DNA from: Chloroflexota bacterium
Lineage (GTDB): Bacteria > Chloroflexota > FW602-bin22 > JACPRP01
Length of the DNA stretch: 64,000 nucleotides
Assembly: GCA_016210495.1 (NCBI GenBank)
Contig: JACQUC010000129.1
Location: forward strand, 1-64,000
Reading direction: 5' to 3'
Shown piece after piece: positions 49,572-58,774 of this stretch. The notes beneath the pieces were generated by a model. It saw only the letters and a list, made by a program, of their open reading frames with translations. It was not told the DNA's origin and searched no databases. The number at the start of each line of letters is the position of its first letter. Position 1 is the stretch's first letter. Both the position numbers and the translations under genes were made by a program.

Positions 49572-50059
49572 ACAGAGAAACGCTGGCGAAAGTCGTGGTC
49601 GTTGACGCCAGCCTGGCGGCAATGTGGGTGTTGCCCGAGCAGTATGCTGACACGGCTCTCTTGCTAGCGGACGATTGGGGGTGGGCCGGAGTCGAGATCA
49701 TCGCGCCGAACCTTATGCTCGCTGAAGTGGACAGCGCGCTTTTCAAGCGCGTGCGGCGGCGTGAGATGAGCATCGAGCAGGCGCAGGACGCCCTGGATGT
49801 TGTGCTCGGCTTCGGCGTGCGGTTTGAGGACGAACCCGGTTTGCACCATCGAGCACTGGCAATCGCCCATCGTCTCGACCGCCCGACGCCGTACGACGCA
49901 CTCTACCTGGCGCTTGCCGAGCTTCGAGGCTGCGAGGTCTGGACGGGCGATGAGCGGCTCTACAACGCCGCCAGGTCGCAGCTACCCTGGGTACGCTGGA
50001 TTGGCGAATACTGTAAGTCGTCTCGCGGGCATTGTCACGACCCACGCACGTGCTTATGA
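49568..50059 (+). CDS. PIN-domain toxin (VapC-like)
   Basis: 163 residues. The four acidic PIN residues are visible: VVVVDASLAAMWVLPE, LMLAEVDSALFKR, PTPYDALYLALAE and EVWTGDERLYNAA. PIN toxins are Mg-dependent RNases that cut tRNA or rRNA. The unusual length comes from a C-terminal extension with two cysteines (GHCHDPRTCL), possibly read through from an old stop. Translationally coupled to the HTH antitoxin gene. Confidence 0.85.
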   Translation: MNRETLAKVVVVDASLAAMWVLPEQYADTALLLADDWGWAGVEIIAPNLMLAEVDSALFKRVRRREMSIEQAQDALDVVLGFGVRFEDEPGLHHRALAIAHRLDRPTPYDALYLALAELRGCEVWTGDERLYNAARSQLPWVRWIGEYCKSSRGHCHDPRTCL

Positions 50060-50092
50060 TGTAATTACCCTTTTTAATCTCGAGACTATCAC

Positions 50093-50341
50093 ATGAGAAC
50101 TCGTCTGGTTCGCACAGGAAACTCGCGTGGCGTCCGATTACCAAAACCCCTCATCGCCCAAGCCGGCCTGACCGACGAAGTGGAGTTACGTGTAGAAGAG
50201 GGAGCCATAGTGATTCAGCGTGCAGCCACGCCTCGGGCAGGTTGGGCTGAGGCGGCGAAACAGATGCGCGAGCGCGATGGGGACCTGCCGCTAGACGCGC
50301 CCACTCCTACTCACTTCGACGAACAGGAATGGCAATGGTAG
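50093..50341 (+). CDS. MazE/AbrB-type antitoxin, toxin partner missing
   Basis: 82 residues: LVRTGNSRGVRLPKPLIAQAGLTDEVEL region, the swapped-hairpin AbrB/MazE fold, VEEGAIVIQRAAT, and an acidic C-terminal tail (MRERDGDLPLDAPTPTHFDEQEWQW, split) of the type that binds MazF. The expected mazF is absent: within 11 nt of the stop begins the tail of a different toxin gene (hicA remnant), pointing to a deletion. Confidence 0.82.
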   Translation: MRTRLVRTGNSRGVRLPKPLIAQAGLTDEVELRVEEGAIVIQRAATPRAGWAEAAKQMRERDGDLPLDAPTPTHFDEQEWQW

Positions 50342-50351
50342 CGGCCCTGAC

Positions 50352-50468
50352 AGACCGGGCACAGTCGTCGTCCCGGTGCACGCGAGGACTATTGTCAAAC
50401 CCAAGACATTGCAGAGCAACCTCGAGCAGGCGGGGCTGAGCGCCGGCGAGCTGGCGGCCTTACTGTAG
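50352..50468 (+). pseudogene. hicA remnant (C-terminal part)
   Basis: The frame reads RPGTVVVPVHARTIVKPKTL, then QSNLEQAGLSAGELAALL and TAG. This is the second half of HicA (TVVVPVH, TLxxxLxxAGL), without start and catalytic histidine region. It abuts the MazE-like gene and precedes the hicB gene by 8 nt, so a deletion removed mazF and the first half of hicA. Confidence 0.65.
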
Positions 50469-50476
50469 GGGGAACT

Positions 50477-50710
50477 ATGAGGAAGCGAGACTACACCATC
50501 GTTTTGATACCGGAGCCCGAAGAAGGCGGGTACTCTGTGATCGTGCCGACTCTGCCGGGCTGTGTCACACAGGGGGAGACTGTCGAAGAAGCTATTGCGA
50601 TGGCCCAAGACGCCATAGCTGGCTGGATTGCTGTCGCTGAGGAACTGGGCGAGCCCGTACCGGAAGAGGATCAGCACCCGATATCGATCACCATCAGCAT
50701 GGCGGCCTAA
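50477..50710 (+). CDS. HicB-family antitoxin, orphaned
   Basis: 77 residues: DYTIVLIPEPEEGGYSVIVP, LPGCVTQGETVEEAIAMAQD, AIAGWIAVAEELGEPVPEED. A typical short HicB, preceded by GTAGGGGGAACT. Its hicA partner is a remnant, so it may be kept as a regulator, or by chance. Confidence 0.9.
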   Translation: MRKRDYTIVLIPEPEEGGYSVIVPTLPGCVTQGETVEEAIAMAQDAIAGWIAVAEELGEPVPEEDQHPISITISMAA

Positions 50711-50811
50711 CTATTCTCCACATTGCGAAGGGAGGGACGGTCTCTCCTGCACCATTTGAGCTTCGCTCCCCCAATCCCTGCCCCCCAATCCCAGCCGTGT
50801 TATAATTCCCA

Positions 50812-53800
50812 TTGGAAGTGAACCTGAATCTATCGAGCCTGCTTTCGCAAATTGAATACCAACCTGGCTACAAGAGCCTGTTGGAGCGATTGGCCCGGCG
50901 GCCCACTGACGCGGAGCCGTTGCGCCTGTCGTTGCTGGACGCCGCCAAACCGTACCTGATCGCTTGCCTGCGGCGCGACCTCGCGCACCAGATGCTTGTC
51001 GTCACGCCCACCTGGCAAAGAGCTCGACAGTTGCACGAGCAGCTCGTCGCCTGGTTGGGGTCAGAAGCGGACGTCCTCCTCTATCCCGAGCCGGACGCCC
51101 TTTTCTACGAGCGTATGCCCGCCGATAGCGCGTCGCGGCGCGATCGGCTGAGCGTGCTCGCGCGAGTTGTCTCGCCAGGCGACCGCCAGACAACTTCCAT
51201 CGTGGTAGCGTCGGCTAGAAGTCTTATGCACAGGCTAGCGCCTCACGAGCGCTTTGCCGCCGAGGCACAGGAGGTGCGGCGCGGCCAGGAGGTCGACATC
51301 AACACCCTGCTCCTTGGCTGGCTGGCGAGAGGCTACTGGCCCGAAGCCATGGTGGAAGAGCCCGGAGCTTTCAGCCGGCGCGGGGGCATAGTCGACGTGT
51401 TTCCTCCCACGCGTGATCGCCCGGTTCGTCTGGAGTTCTTTGGTGATGAGATAGACACGATCCGCGAGTTCGATCCCGAAACCCAGCGGTCGGGCCAGGC
51501 GGTGGATAGCGTCTGCGTCACGCGGGCACGAGAGGTCGTCCACCCAGAGTACGCGACAATTTTGGAAGCCCTCGGGTCCATCGACCTTTTCGCCCTGCGC
51601 CCCGAGGTCCGGGAGCAGTTCTTGCGCGATCTCGAGCGATTTTCGCAAGGAGAGGTGTTCGACGGCTCGGAGTTCTACGGCGCGTTTTGCTGCGACGAGA
51701 CGCTGGTCGATTACCTGTCAACCGAGGCGCTGGTGGTTTTCGACGACGTCGATCAGGCGCAGGCCGAGGCGATCGACCTCGCCGAGCAGGCCGAGCAACT
51801 GCGCGGGCAGTTGGTGGAATCCGGGGAGCTGCCGCCTAGCTTCCCCCGGCCTTACTGGGACTGGAGCGATCTGAAGGCCCGCTTGCACGCGAAGAACAGA
51901 CTGCACCTGTCCTGGAACCTGGACCACGCCGACAAAGCCAGGTCTGGCTACGGGGCGATTTCGACGTCTTTCCAGGCCGCCTCCACCTATGGCGGTCGGC
52001 TCAAGCATGTGTTGGACGACCTCGTCAAGCTCCGCGCCCAAGGCGGACGAGCCATCGTCGTCAGCCAGCAATCTATCAGACTGGGTGAACTCCTCGAGGA
52101 GTACGGAGTCGTTGTTGCCGGCGCAGAGGCTCTTGGGTCTGAATCCCTCCCTTGGACAACCCTCATCCATGGCTCCCTCGACGAGGGCTTCTCGCTCGTT
52201 GTGCCCGAGGGCTCACGCAGCTTCACCCTGCTCACGGATCGAGAGATCTTTGGCTGGTCGAAGCCGCACCGACGGGCGCGCTCCAGGACCACCTCCCGCG
52301 AGGCTTTCCTTGCCGATCTGGTGGCTGGCGATTTTGTGGTCCACGTCGAGCATGGCATCGCGCGTTGCCGCGGTCTCGTGCATATGCGCGACGACGGTAC
52401 CGAGCGAGAGTTCCTGTTACTGGAGTACGCGGAGGTCGATCGGCTGTACGTCCCGACTGACCAGCTCGACCGCGTGAGCAAGTACATCGGCGTGGGCGAC
52501 CATACCCCTACGCTGCACCGGCTGGGCTCGGGCGATTGGGCTCGCGCAAAGGAGCGGGTCAGGGCGGCGGTAAGGGACATAGCCCGAGACCTGCTGGAGA
52601 TATACGCGGCGCGGGAAGTTAAGACCGGACGCTCTTTCTCCCCGGACAGCCCCTGGCAGCGCGAGCTGGAGGACTCCTTCCCGTACGTGGAAACGCTCGA
52701 TCAGCTAACGGCCATCGCCGAGGTCAAGTCCGACATGGAAAAGCCCAAGCCGATGGATCGCCTGGTTTGTGGCGACGTCGGCTATGGCAAGACCGAGGTG
52801 GCGCTGCGCGCGGCCTTCAAGGCGGTTATGGACGGGCAGCAGGTCGTCATTCTGGTTCCCACCACGGTGCTGGCCCAGCAGCACCTCAGCACCTTCAAGG
52901 AGCGCATGCAGGCTTTCCCGATCCACGTCGAGGTTCTTTCGCGCTTCAGAACCGACAAGGAGCAAAAACAGGTGATCGAGGCTCTGCGCGACGGCGCGGT
53001 GGACATCTGCATTGGCACGCACCGCCTATTGCAGAAGGACGTCCAGGTCAGGAATCTCGGCCTGGTCATCATCGACGAGGAGCAGCGCTTCGGCGTGGCC
53101 CACAAAGAGCACCTGAAGCAACTGCGCAAGGAAGTGGACGTTCTAACGCTGACGGCGACGCCCATACCGAGGACGCTGCACATGGCTCTCTCGGGAATTC
53201 GCGACCTGAGCACGATGGAAACGCCCCCGGAAGAGCGCTTGCCGATCAGTACCTACGTAACAGAGTACGACTCGCGCCTGATCCGCGAGGCCATCTTGCG
53301 GGAGCTGGACCGGGGTGGACAGGTGTACTTCGTCCACAATCGGGTGCAGAGCATCGATTACACCGCGCAGCGACTGGCACAACTGGTGCCCGAGGCGCTG
53401 ATCGCCGTCGGCCATGGCCAGATGCCGGAGGAACAGCTCGAAAAGACGATGCTGGATTTCGCCGCCGGTAAGTACGACGTCCTGGTTTGCACCACGATCA
53501 TCGAATCGGGCCTGGACATTCCCAACGTCAACACCCTTATTGTCAATCAGTCCGATAGGTTTGGCCTGGCGCAAATGTACCAGTTGCGCGGCCGGGTGGG
53601 GCGCGGCGCCGAACGGGCCTACGCCTATTTCCTCTTCAGCAAGGACAAGCGATTGGCGCCCAACGCCGAGAAGCGACTGCGGGCGATTCTAGAGGCCAGC
53701 GAGCTGGGCGCCGGCTTCAAGCTGGCCATGAAAGACCTGGAGATCCGGGGCGCCGGCAACCTGCTGGGCACCGAGCAGCACGGCCACGTAGCGGCGGTGG

Positions 53801-54333
53801 GCTTCGACCTCTACTGCCGGCTGCTGGCCGAAGCGGTCAAAGAGCTGCAGGGACAGAAACCGCCGGCCCACCTCCAGGTGAGCCTCGACCTTCCCGTCAC
53901 CGCCTACATTCCGCGAGACTATATCGAAAACGAGGCTCTACGTCTCAATCTCTACCAGCGACTGGCCGAGGCCACGTCGCCTGAGCAGGTGGACGATCTG
54001 GCATCGGAGATGCGGGATCGTTTCGGCCCCCTGCCTGAGCCCGCCGTCCATCTCGGGCGCCTGGTGCAACTCAAGACACTTGCCGCCCAGGCCGGCGTCT
54101 CGAAAATCTCGTCTGATGACGGAGAAATCGTGGTCTTCCTCCCCGGCGATGGCCGCGCCAGACTCGACACCCTGCGTCGCCAGCTCGGTCCCGCGGGCAA
54201 GATCGGCCACACCCAGTTGCGCCTCTACCGCCAGTTCCTCGGCAACGATTGGATCGACTTCTTAGAGCAAGTGCTGCGTGAGATGGCGGCGGTCGTTTCT
54301 CCCGATCACACACCAACGCAACTTCCGCAGTGA
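50812..54333 (+). CDS. mfd: Transcription-repair coupling factor Mfd
   Basis: 1173 residues, full length. N-terminal UvrB-like part (YKSLLERLARRP; VLLYPEPDALFYERMPADSA; GAFSRRGGIVDVFPP), CarD-like RNA polymerase-interacting domain (DFVVHVEHGIARCRGLV; YADVDRLYVPTDQLD-like), SF2 translocase (CGDVGYGKTEVALRAAFKAV, IIDEEQRFGV, TATPIPRTLHMAL, GRVGRGAERAYAYFLF) and C-terminal TRCF domain (PVTAYIPRDYIENE). It removes stalled RNA polymerase and recruits UvrA. TTG start with no obvious ribosome-binding site; a GTG two codons later is possible. Confidence 0.97.
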   Translation: MEVNLNLSSLLSQIEYQPGYKSLLERLARRPTDAEPLRLSLLDAAKPYLIACLRRDLAHQMLVVTPTWQRARQLHEQLVAWLGSEADVLLYPEPDALFYERMPADSASRRDRLSVLARVVSPGDRQTTSIVVASARSLMHRLAPHERFAAEAQEVRRGQEVDINTLLLGWLARGYWPEAMVEEPGAFSRRGGIVDVFPPTRDRPVRLEFFGDEIDTIREFDPETQRSGQAVDSVCVTRAREVVHPEYATILEALGSIDLFALRPEVREQFLRDLERFSQGEVFDGSEFYGAFCCDETLVDYLSTEALVVFDDVDQAQAEAIDLAEQAEQLRGQLVESGELPPSFPRPYWDWSDLKARLHAKNRLHLSWNLDHADKARSGYGAISTSFQAASTYGGRLKHVLDDLVKLRAQGGRAIVVSQQSIRLGELLEEYGVVVAGAEALGSESLPWTTLIHGSLDEGFSLVVPEGSRSFTLLTDREIFGWSKPHRRARSRTTSREAFLADLVAGDFVVHVEHGIARCRGLVHMRDDGTEREFLLLEYAEVDRLYVPTDQLDRVSKYIGVGDHTPTLHRLGSGDWARAKERVRAAVRDIARDLLEIYAAREVKTGRSFSPDSPWQRELEDSFPYVETLDQLTAIAEVKSDMEKPKPMDRLVCGDVGYGKTEVALRAAFKAVMDGQQVVILVPTTVLAQQHLSTFKERMQAFPIHVEVLSRFRTDKEQKQVIEALRDGAVDICIGTHRLLQKDVQVRNLGLVIIDEEQRFGVAHKEHLKQLRKEVDVLTLTATPIPRTLHMALSGIRDLSTMETPPEERLPISTYVTEYDSRLIREAILRELDRGGQVYFVHNRVQSIDYTAQRLAQLVPEALIAVGHGQMPEEQLEKTMLDFAAGKYDVLVCTTIIESGLDIPNVNTLIVNQSDRFGLAQMYQLRGRVGRGAERAYAYFLFSKDKRLAPNAEKRLRAILEASELGAGFKLAMKDLEIRGAGNLLGTEQHGHVAAVGFDLYCRLLAEAVKELQGQKPPAHLQVSLDLPVTAYIPRDYIENEALRLNLYQRLAEATSPEQVDDLASEMRDRFGPLPEPAVHLGRLVQLKTLAAQAGVSKISSDDGEIVVFLPGDGRARLDTLRRQLGPAGKIGHTQLRLYRQFLGNDWIDFLEQVLREMAAVVSPDHTPTQLPQ

Positions 54334-54404
54334 AAACGAGTAGTCGAGCATGATAGGAGGTGAGGGGTATGATGCAAAGGGGGTTGGGGCTCGTTCGTGT
54401 GATC

Positions 54405-55292
54405 CTACAAGACGACCTCGTCAATTGATCGGAGAAAAGCCTGCACCACCTGCCCCAGATCCAATCCTTTGCGATAGATGGCGTATACCAGCCGCTTCAC
54501 CGCTGGTGCGTCGGACATCGGCACCTCTTTGAGCGTGCCCCATTCCAGCTCCCGCCGCACCACAAGACGTGGTAGGAGCGAAATACCTATCCCTTCCTCG
54601 ACCATCTTCTTGGCTGCTTCCACGGTGTCGAGCTCCATAGTAGAGCTAGCTGATGTCCCTGCGCTCACGAGCACTGACTGGGTGAGCTCGTAATAAGGCA
54701 AACCGCTGCTGAAAAGGACCATCTCCTCACCCCTCAGCTCCTCGATACTGACCGCGCTTCGTGAGGCGAAACGGTGGCTAGGGTGAACGACCAGCGCCAG
54801 CTCATCTTCGTGCAGTTTTATTGCCTCGATGCCAGGATGCCTTGCCCGTGCCACAAGACCCACTTGAACCACCTCGGTGAGAACGGCCTCGAGCACCTCT
54901 TCTGAGTGGGCTGTACGCACTGCTATATGGACTCTTGGATACTCCTTTCTGAAGCTCTTCAGCAAGATCGGCATCAGGTAGGTGCTGATGAAAGGGGTCG
55001 CGCCTATCGTTATCTTGCCACCATCAACATCGCGCAAGTGCTTCAGAGCCTCCTGGCCCTGACGCATACTCTGCAGCGACCGTTGAGCGTACGGAAGCAG
55101 CGTTCTTCCCGCTTCGGTGAGACTCAACCTGCGCTTCGTCCTCGTAAACAGTTGGTGACCGATTTCACGTTCCAATTGCTGAATGCGAGCTGTCACCGTG
55201 GGTTGCGATAGGCACATCGAGTCCGCTGCACGGGTAAGATTGCTCTGCGCCGCAACCTCAATGAAGGCCTCGATCTGCCCGAACTGTACCAC
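54405..55292 (-). CDS. LysR-family transcriptional regulator
   Basis: 295 residues. Winged HTH at the N-terminus (QIEAFIEVAAQSNLTRAADS, CLSQPTVTARIQQLEREIG, LFTRTKRRLSLTEAG), then the periplasmic-binding-like effector domain (KITIGATPFISTYLMPILLK, VQVGLVARARHPGIEA). GTG start chosen because TGGAGGTCGGGCC precedes it; longer frames are unlikely. Probably regulates the catabolic cluster upstream of it on the same strand; the effector may be one of its aromatic or organic-acid substrates (inference). Confidence 0.92.
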   Translation of the reverse strand: MVQFGQIEAFIEVAAQSNLTRAADSMCLSQPTVTARIQQLEREIGHQLFTRTKRRLSLTEAGRTLLPYAQRSLQSMRQGQEALKHLRDVDGGKITIGATPFISTYLMPILLKSFRKEYPRVHIAVRTAHSEEVLEAVLTEVVQVGLVARARHPGIEAIKLHEDELALVVHPSHRFASRSAVSIEELRGEEMVLFSSGLPYYELTQSVLVSAGTSASSTMELDTVEAAKKMVEEGIGISLLPRLVVRRELEWGTLKEVPMSDAPAVKRLVYAIYRKGLDLGQVVQAFLRSIDEVVL

Positions 55293-55488
55293 GGCCCGAC
55301 CTCCAGCCATAGCAGACTTTAGATAGACGGATTCTATCAAAATAATATGAGAAATCGATTTGATTATATGCATTTCGGCGCTGAAGTCAACATGGCCACT
55401 GAGAGCGAAGAGCCCTGAAAGACCACAGAATCCATCTCTAGAAGCGCTTCCAGTGGCATCCTGCCACCCGCCTTTGAACGCCTTCGCG

Positions 55489-56652
55489 CTAGGGGCTTAC
55501 GAGCAGGTGCTGAGGGACGAGGACGTACCCTTCCATCAATCGGCGGGCGGTACGCGTGGACGACACGGCACAAACATTCCAGCTCTCACCATCGCAGACG
55601 ATGTGCGCGGTGAGATCGATCACTCCCGAGGGGTGGCCAATCCGAATCAGACCTGTCTCCCGCGATGGCGCCGAAACCACCTCGTTGACGATCGAGCCCG
55701 AGACCGAACTGGCCACAGTTGTGCAAATCGCACCGGTCAGGGCATATGCCCGGTGTACTTTCCCCATCGTCATAATCTTGGCCACAAGATCGACCTCCTC
55801 TTTACGGCACATCACGGCGCTGGTCCGCCGGTAATCCCGCGGCGAGCCGACGAAGGCTATCTTCGGTACCGAGGGAACGCGGCTCGCCATCTCTTCGAGC
55901 GATGTCGCCAGCCCGATGGCAACACCGGCTGCGCCGCGAATGGCCTCGATACGGCGGAGCAACTCGGGGTTGGCATCTATCTCCTCCGGCTGCTCCGTCC
56001 CGTCAAGTCCGAAATCCTCGAACCGGCAGAAAACGCAGGGGTTGCCCGCGTCGACTATCGACACTTCGATCTGCCCTACTCCGGAAACGTCCAGAACGTC
56101 GCGGACGTTGCCCGTCGGCAGCAATTTGCCGGTCACGGCCCCGCCCGGGTCCAGATACTCCAAAACTATCTTCGAGGCGGTGCCAGGAATGCCGTCGATG
56201 ACGAAGTCGCCTTCTTCGTCGAACCGGCCGTTACGCGTTGGAACGTGAGCTACGATCACCTTGTTGGTATTCGTGTTGAGGAAACGCACGTGGGTAAAGG
56301 GGTCAGTAGGCTCGACGAGCCCCTCGTCGACCGCGTAGGGGCCGACGGCAGAGGAGATGTTCCCGCAATTGCCGCGCCCATCGATTAAGGGCCTGGTAAT
56401 GTCTACTTGGCCAAAGGTGTAGTTCACGTCGATACCCGGCACGGTTGCCTGGCTGATGATCGCTACTTTGCTGGTTGTCGAGGTACCGCCCCCAATGCCA
56501 TCGATCTGGCGGCCGAACGGATCAGGGCTGCCATAAGCCGCCAGAATCACGCGGGCGCGAACATCAGGCTCGGATGGGAGATCCTCCTCACGAAAGAACA
56601 GGGCTCGGCTGGTCCCACCGCGCATAAACACTGTTCTGATCCTGTGCTGCAT
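55489..56652 (-). CDS. PrpF-family isomerase
   Basis: 387 residues from ATG after GGAAGGTGACC. Diaminopimelate-epimerase-like fold with the PrpF signatures FMRGGTSRALFF, IDGIGGGTSTTSKVAII and RGNCGNISSAVGPYAVDEGL, where the cysteine is catalytic, plus VDAGNPCVFC. Family members isomerise double bonds in unsaturated di- or tricarboxylates (2-methylaconitate, 4-oxalomesaconate). In this cluster it may process a ring-cleavage product; the exact substrate is unknown. Confidence 0.92.
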   Translation of the reverse strand: MQHRIRTVFMRGGTSRALFFREEDLPSEPDVRARVILAAYGSPDPFGRQIDGIGGGTSTTSKVAIISQATVPGIDVNYTFGQVDITRPLIDGRGNCGNISSAVGPYAVDEGLVEPTDPFTHVRFLNTNTNKVIVAHVPTRNGRFDEEGDFVIDGIPGTASKIVLEYLDPGGAVTGKLLPTGNVRDVLDVSGVGQIEVSIVDAGNPCVFCRFEDFGLDGTEQPEEIDANPELLRRIEAIRGAAGVAIGLATSLEEMASRVPSVPKIAFVGSPRDYRRTSAVMCRKEEVDLVAKIMTMGKVHRAYALTGAICTTVASSVSGSIVNEVVSAPSRETGLIRIGHPSGVIDLTAHIVCDGESWNVCAVSSTRTARRLMEGYVLVPQHLLVSP

Positions 56653-56804
56653 GGTCACCTTCCGTCGTCAGACTGGGATTAGCAGGCAAAGCTCTGGCCA
56701 CAGCATTGCATACACGCTTTCCTCGACCTCCACCAGATCCTGCGGTCGCACCTTCGCGGTCAGAATCTAGATTCACTCACGGCGAAGCAAAGTCTTCGGT
56801 GGGT

Positions 56805-58583
56805 CTAGATCTGCTCCTGTTGGACTCCGGTCCACTTGGCTATCAAGAAGCTCAAAGCCATGGACGCCACTGCCAAACATACGGCCAGAGCTGAAGCTTT
56901 CGGGAAGTTAACATCCGAAAACCAGATGGTCCAGAGCCTGACACCGATCAAATCATTGGTAACACTAAAGAGCATCAGCGCCAGCGTCGTGTCGCGCATG
57001 GCATAGACGAAAACCAGTAGCCACCCTCTGGCAAAAGACGGCCAAACAAGGGGCAACACTATGTGTCTCATCGTCAGTGGCCAGGTGACACCACTCACTT
57101 GCGACGCCTCCTCCAGATCCTTGTGAATCTGTAGGTACGCTGCCCCCATGAGTCGCGTGGTGTAGGCCAGATATCGTGTTGTCATTGCAATCACGATGAT
57201 CCAGATTGTTGCATAAATCGGAAGCGGCACCCAAAGGTAAAAGAATGCCAGGGCAAGCGCGATGACTATGTTGGGCGTCGCCACGACCAGAATGGTCAGC
57301 CGGTCCGGGAGGGCTGCCCAGCGAAGATTGGAGCGTGTCGACATCCACGATATGACGGAGGCCAGTACCATAGTGGTCGTGGCAGCAACAGTAGCTACGA
57401 TGGCCGTGTTTGTGACCGCCCGCACGGTCGTCGGAGCCTGTATTAACTCACGATACTCATTCAGACTGGCAAAGGCTAAGGATGATATCTCCACTGTCTT
57501 GTACGCGAGGCCGAGACTTGTCCACACGAGCATGCTAAGAGGCATTAAAACGGCAAGGGCAAAAACCACGACGATCAGCGCGATGAACGCGTATTTCCAC
57601 AGTCCGTATTCGATCAACTTGGGCCGGTAACCCTTTCCAGTCACCACGGCGAACGCTTCCTTACGGCGAATCGCCAAGCCATAGAGGTATATGAGGACCC
57701 CTGAAATGACCAGAGCGACTATGGCATAGGTGCTGGCCATGCCGTAATTCGGTAGTCCTCGGGGAGGATGGACGGCATCGAATATGAGCGTGCTGAATAC
57801 GAAGATGCCGTGAGGCATTCCAAGCAGGGCTGCAACCTCGAAAATCTCCAGGACCAGAACGAAAAAGTAGAGGACCGTGGCAAGCACCGCGGGCCGCAAT
57901 AGGGGAAATGTGATTCGGCGAAATATGGTTAGCGGTGAAACCCCGCTCGTGAAACCGGCCTCTTCCAAAGAGGGGTCCAAACGCCCGATGGGGCCGGACA
58001 ACATGATGTAGGCGGCGGGAACCAGGTGGAAGCCAGTTACCAGAACCATTCCTGGGATAGAGTAGATATTCAGGGGGCCCTGCCCGGCCATGCCGAATAT
58101 CGAGCGGAGCAAAGTGTTGATGGGCCCAGTGGAGGGATTGGCTAACTGAGCCCAGCCCATTGCGCCAACCAAGGGTGGCGTTGCCATGGGTGCCAGAACA
58201 AGCATTACCAATAAAGGGCGCAATGGAGTGCGCCCTCGCTCCAAGAACCAGGCAAAAAGCATTGCGAGCCCGACACTGACGACCAGGGCGCCCAGGGCAT
58301 ACCAAAGCGTGTTAAGGAATAGGCGATACGTGACCTCGGAGGTCAGCATCTTCCCGTAGTTTGCCAGAGTGAATTCCGTCGCCTCAAAAGGGAGCGTCGA
58401 CTCGGTACTCCGCACGCTGCTAAAAAGGAGCATCGACAGGGGAACGGCGATCAGAAATAGCACCACTATCGCTGCGGAGGCGCCAACCAGCTTCTCCCAC
58501 GACACGCTTGGGCACGGATTCTGCCACCGCAGGCTCAGGCGAGGATATTTACCTCCACTAATTGGCGCGGACACCTTTGCCAA
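56805..58583 (-). CDS. ABC transporter permease, two fused domains (FbpB-like)
   Basis: 592 residues, twelve helices in two homologous halves. The two EAA motifs are EEAGFTSGVSPLTIFRRITF and EEASQVSGVTWPLTMRHIVL. This fused arrangement is that of iron/thiamine/2-aminoethylphosphonate importers. TTG start with AGGTGG in front. It pairs with the binding lipoprotein upstream; no ATPase gene is visible in the window, so it may be encoded elsewhere. Confidence 0.92.
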   Translation of the reverse strand: MAKVSAPISGGKYPRLSLRWQNPCPSVSWEKLVGASAAIVVLFLIAVPLSMLLFSSVRSTESTLPFEATEFTLANYGKMLTSEVTYRLFLNTLWYALGALVVSVGLAMLFAWFLERGRTPLRPLLVMLVLAPMATPPLVGAMGWAQLANPSTGPINTLLRSIFGMAGQGPLNIYSIPGMVLVTGFHLVPAAYIMLSGPIGRLDPSLEEAGFTSGVSPLTIFRRITFPLLRPAVLATVLYFFVLVLEIFEVAALLGMPHGIFVFSTLIFDAVHPPRGLPNYGMASTYAIVALVISGVLIYLYGLAIRRKEAFAVVTGKGYRPKLIEYGLWKYAFIALIVVVFALAVLMPLSMLVWTSLGLAYKTVEISSLAFASLNEYRELIQAPTTVRAVTNTAIVATVAATTTMVLASVISWMSTRSNLRWAALPDRLTILVVATPNIVIALALAFFYLWVPLPIYATIWIIVIAMTTRYLAYTTRLMGAAYLQIHKDLEEASQVSGVTWPLTMRHIVLPLVWPSFARGWLLVFVYAMRDTTLALMLFSVTNDLIGVRLWTIWFSDVNFPKASALAVCLAVASMALSFLIAKWTGVQQEQI

Positions 58584-58625
58584 TCATACCACCTGAAAGA
58601 AATGCGGTCACGGACGGCCACTCAC

Positions 58626-58679
58626 CGTCCTAGCCAGGGCTACTCGACTGCAATTTATTGGTAAGCCCTGGCTAGGACG
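58626..58679. terminator. 16-bp inverted repeat between binding-protein and permease genes
   Basis: CGTCCTAGCCAGGGCT and AGCCCTGGCTAGGACG, perfect arms with a 22-nt loop. It could attenuate read-through so that the binding protein is made in excess, as is usual in ABC operons; there is no T-run. Confidence 0.55.
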
Positions 58680-58774
58680 ATTCCACCTCCGGCGAGGCAG
58701 AGCACGCTATCCCAGTATGGTCACCAGCCCGGCGGTGGCTTCAGCTACTTGCAACGCCAGGCTATGAAGCTTAC

